From: Candidatus Latescibacterota bacterium | GTDB taxonomy: Bacteria > Latescibacterota > UBA2968 > UBA8231 | Direction: 5' to 3' | Length of the DNA: 7,454 nucleotides | NCBI GenBank assembly: GCA_021295675.1 | Contig: JAGWBY010000147.1 | Coordinates: 3,078-10,531 of the forward strand | In this document: one piece after another, positions 5,971 through 7,454 of the stretch | Numbering within the stretch: the stretch's first letter is position 1 | Layout of the letters: the number at the start of each line of letters is the position of its first letter | The notes under the pieces: generated by a model | What the model was told of the DNA's origin: nothing | The model's database searches: none | Seen by the model: only the letters and a program-made list of their open reading frames with translations | Position numbers and translations under genes: made by a program

Positions 5971-7454
5971 CTATTGCAAGCCGGCGTATAGCGTGACAAA
6001 GGTCTCGGTGGTCGTTTCGGCCTCGGCCTCGGCAAACGCCTTGCGCTCTACCACAAAGCCAGCCAACGCCTGGATCCGATAGCCCAAATAGGCCGACTCG
6101 GTCGCCAACTGCAAGGCCCAGCTCAGGGAGTCGAAGTCCGCCATATCGCGGTCGAAGTCGTTGAACAGCGCGTACTCGACGCCGGCCTGTACCCGCGTGG
6201 CCTGCAATAGTTGCGTCTCCAAAAGCAGCGAAAAAAGCTCCATCAGCGTCGTGCGCTCCTCCTGGTCAAACAGCGACCGGCTCTGCTGACGCCACTCGCT
6301 CTTCCAGCGCGGCGATAGGGTCAGCCCGCGCCAAGTGCGGCGATAGCTGGCCTTGTTGATTAAACCGAAGAAGAAGGGCGAGGGGCGCGCAGCCCTGAAA
6401 TCCGACGCATCGCGCTGCCGCTGTGCAAAGAACACCCCGTGCAGCTTGCTCATCACCAACAGCGCGTCGCTCGTCAGGCTGTGGCCGACGAATAGCTGGT
6501 GGACCCAAGCATCGCGCGCCAACAGCGGATCGGCGATGTGTACGAGCTTGCCGCCGCGCAGCGTGTTGTCTGGTTGCCACTGCAAAATTGGATCGGGAAT
6601 GTCGTCCTGCACCAACTGGCTCATCTCGAAGAGCCGCACCCAACCCAGCCGCGGCCAGGCCCGCTCGTACCCTAGCTGCAAATACGTGCTGTGATTTTTG
6701 CGGTCCGCGGAAATCTGCTCCTCGCGCAAGGCCCCCACCTTGAGCTGCCAGTGCCGGCTCAGGTCGATGCCCCCATAGACGTTGAAGCCTTGTTGATCGC
6801 GGCGGTAGGGGTAGTCCGGCTCGGTGTCGTTTTCGTATAGATCGACCCAGAAGTTGTGGTTCATATCCACGCCGAAGAGGAACTCCGGTCGATCGACCAA
6901 GAAGCGGAGAAAAGGCTCCTCGTAATCTGGAACAGCGTTGGCCTTGACTCGGTTGTCGTTTTGGTTGAAGTCGGGCACTAAGTCATTGTTGAGGTCCCAG
7001 CCGGGGAAGACCAAGCGATCGTTCACTAAAAAATCTGCGCGGAACCCATCCGGGAAGCGGTCTTGATCGTCGTTGTCTTCCACTAAGTCAAAGCGGTTGC
7101 CCTGCCGGGCGTAATCGAGGCCCGAGGTAGTGGTGACAAAGGATTGGGTGTTGTAGCGCGGATCGATCGAATACACTTCCCCGAACAGCGACAGCCGGCC
7201 CAAGTGCTTGCTCAGGTTCACCATCCACGCCGGTGCGCTGGGCCGGTCGCCAATCCCCGCCGAGGAAGTGTGCGTCTCCTCGGCGACGTTGGGATACTTG
7301 CGGAAATTCCAGTTCAGGTCGTATTCGCCATACAGATCAAAGCCGAGCACGTCTTCCATCTTGAGCGTGGCCCCGGCGACTGTCGTAGCCGTCGGCAGCC
7401 CGTAGTCAAAGCGGACCGTGCGCAGATTGGATATGTCCTGCACATTGCCCTCGG
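5971..7454 (-). CDS. Large beta-rich, probably outer-membrane protein, C-terminal part (runs off right edge)
   Basis: About 493 residues are visible; the frame is open to base 7454, so the N-terminus is outside the window. The GTG at 7443 is internal, since in-frame codons E-G-N precede it. No transmembrane helix is seen. The chain is full of alternating aromatic and polar strands with Tyr/Trp/Phe (for example FDLYGEYDLNWNFRKYP and FNVYGGIDLSRHWQLKVG) and ends in a strand, TFVTLYAGLQ, as outer-membrane barrels often do. The end residue is Gln rather than Phe, so barrel assembly by BAM is not certain. Two related acidic loops, DLNNDLVPDFNQND and DMNHNFWVDLYEND, resemble calcium-binding loops. 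I recall similar unnamed proteins in Latescibacteria-type genomes but can give no function. No frame break is seen. With no terminator before the next gene, it is probably co-transcribed with the secreted protein. Confidence 0.72.
   Translation of the reverse strand, partial: EGNVQDISNLRTVRFDYGLPTATTVAGATLKMEDVLGFDLYGEYDLNWNFRKYPNVAEETHTSSAGIGDRPSAPAWMVNLSKHLGRLSLFGEVYSIDPRYNTQSFVTTTSGLDYARQGNRFDLVEDNDDQDRFPDGFRADFLVNDRLVFPGWDLNNDLVPDFNQNDNRVKANAVPDYEEPFLRFLVDRPEFLFGVDMNHNFWVDLYENDTEPDYPYRRDQQGFNVYGGIDLSRHWQLKVGALREEQISADRKNHSTYLQLGYERAWPRLGWVRLFEMSQLVQDDIPDPILQWQPDNTLRGGKLVHIADPLLARDAWVHQLFVGHSLTSDALLVMSKLHGVFFAQRQRDASDFRAARPSPFFFGLINKASYRRTWRGLTLSPRWKSEWRQQSRSLFDQEERTTLMELFSLLLETQLLQATRVQAGVEYALFNDFDRDMADFDSLSWALQLATESAYLGYRIQALAGFVVERKAFAEAEAETTTETFVTLYAGLQ
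6826..6996 (-). other. Duplicated Asp/Asn-rich loops in the envelope protein
   Basis: Codons 6996-6955 encode DLNNDLVPDFNQND and codons 6867-6826 encode DMNHNFWVDLYEND. Aligned, they share D-[LM]-N-[NH]-[DN]-x-x-x-D-[FL]-x-[QE]-N-D over 14 residues, 129 bases apart in register. The D-x-N-x-[DN] spacing with a later acidic residue is like EF-hand-type, dockerin or thrombospondin type-3 calcium loops. Calcium binding is inferred, not shown. Confidence 0.6.

Noticed and set aside
1..7454. CRISPR array, tRNA, rRNA, insertion sequence, toxin-antitoxin or phage-defence genes
   Set aside because: On reading both strands I found no regularly spaced repeats, cloverleaf-like sequence, transposase motifs or small paired toxin genes; every coding region is explained by metabolic or envelope families.

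Overview
The window looks like a piece of a GC-rich, Gram-negative-type bacterial genome, probably from an uncultivated lineage. The family mix (Gfo/Idh/MocA oxidoreductase, bacterial PhyH dioxygenase, a large DUF6785-like membrane protein, small amidohydrolases, a secreted sugar-binding-like protein and an outer-membrane-type protein with Asp/Asn-rich loops) is what I associate with Latescibacterota, Poribacteria or Planctomycetes-like heterotrophs. That placement is inference from gene content; no rRNA or marker gene is present.

Layout: (1) 1-484, minus strand, the N-terminal 161 residues of a Gfo/Idh/MocA oxidoreductase that runs off the left edge. (2) From a divergent 84-bp gap, a plus-strand cluster runs from 569 to 4896: a polytopic membrane protein of about 14 segments (569-2527), a PhyH-type Fe(II)/2-oxoglutarate oxygenase (2590-3409), an amidohydrolase-fold protein lacking most metal ligands (3415-4185), and a canonical small amidohydrolase (4182-4896) that overlaps it by ATGA. 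(3) A two-way hairpin terminator (4904-4940) separates this from minus-strand genes: a secreted CBM9/DOMON-like protein (5873-4963) and, upstream of it, the C-terminal part of a large beta-rich, probably outer-membrane protein (7454-5971) that runs off the right edge. The 97-bp gap between these two holds a perfect-register tandem pair of 19-bp repeats.

The plus-strand genes read as an uptake-and-catabolism module: a transporter-like protein, an oxygenase and hydrolase-fold enzymes, with a divergent dehydrogenase. The substrate cannot be told from sequence. The minus-strand pair reads as an envelope module.

The most striking feature is that three of the genes are broken in frame. In the PhyH gene (near 3028) and the second amidohydrolase (near 4743), about 6-8 conserved residues are missing and the frame moves by the same amount; both fit a deletion of about 20 nt. 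The secreted protein changes frame near its C-terminus (5062-5093). Whether these are true mutations or assembly errors cannot be decided from this sequence. I found no convincing CRISPR array, tRNA, rRNA, insertion sequence or defence system. No stretch over 300 bases lacks a gene.
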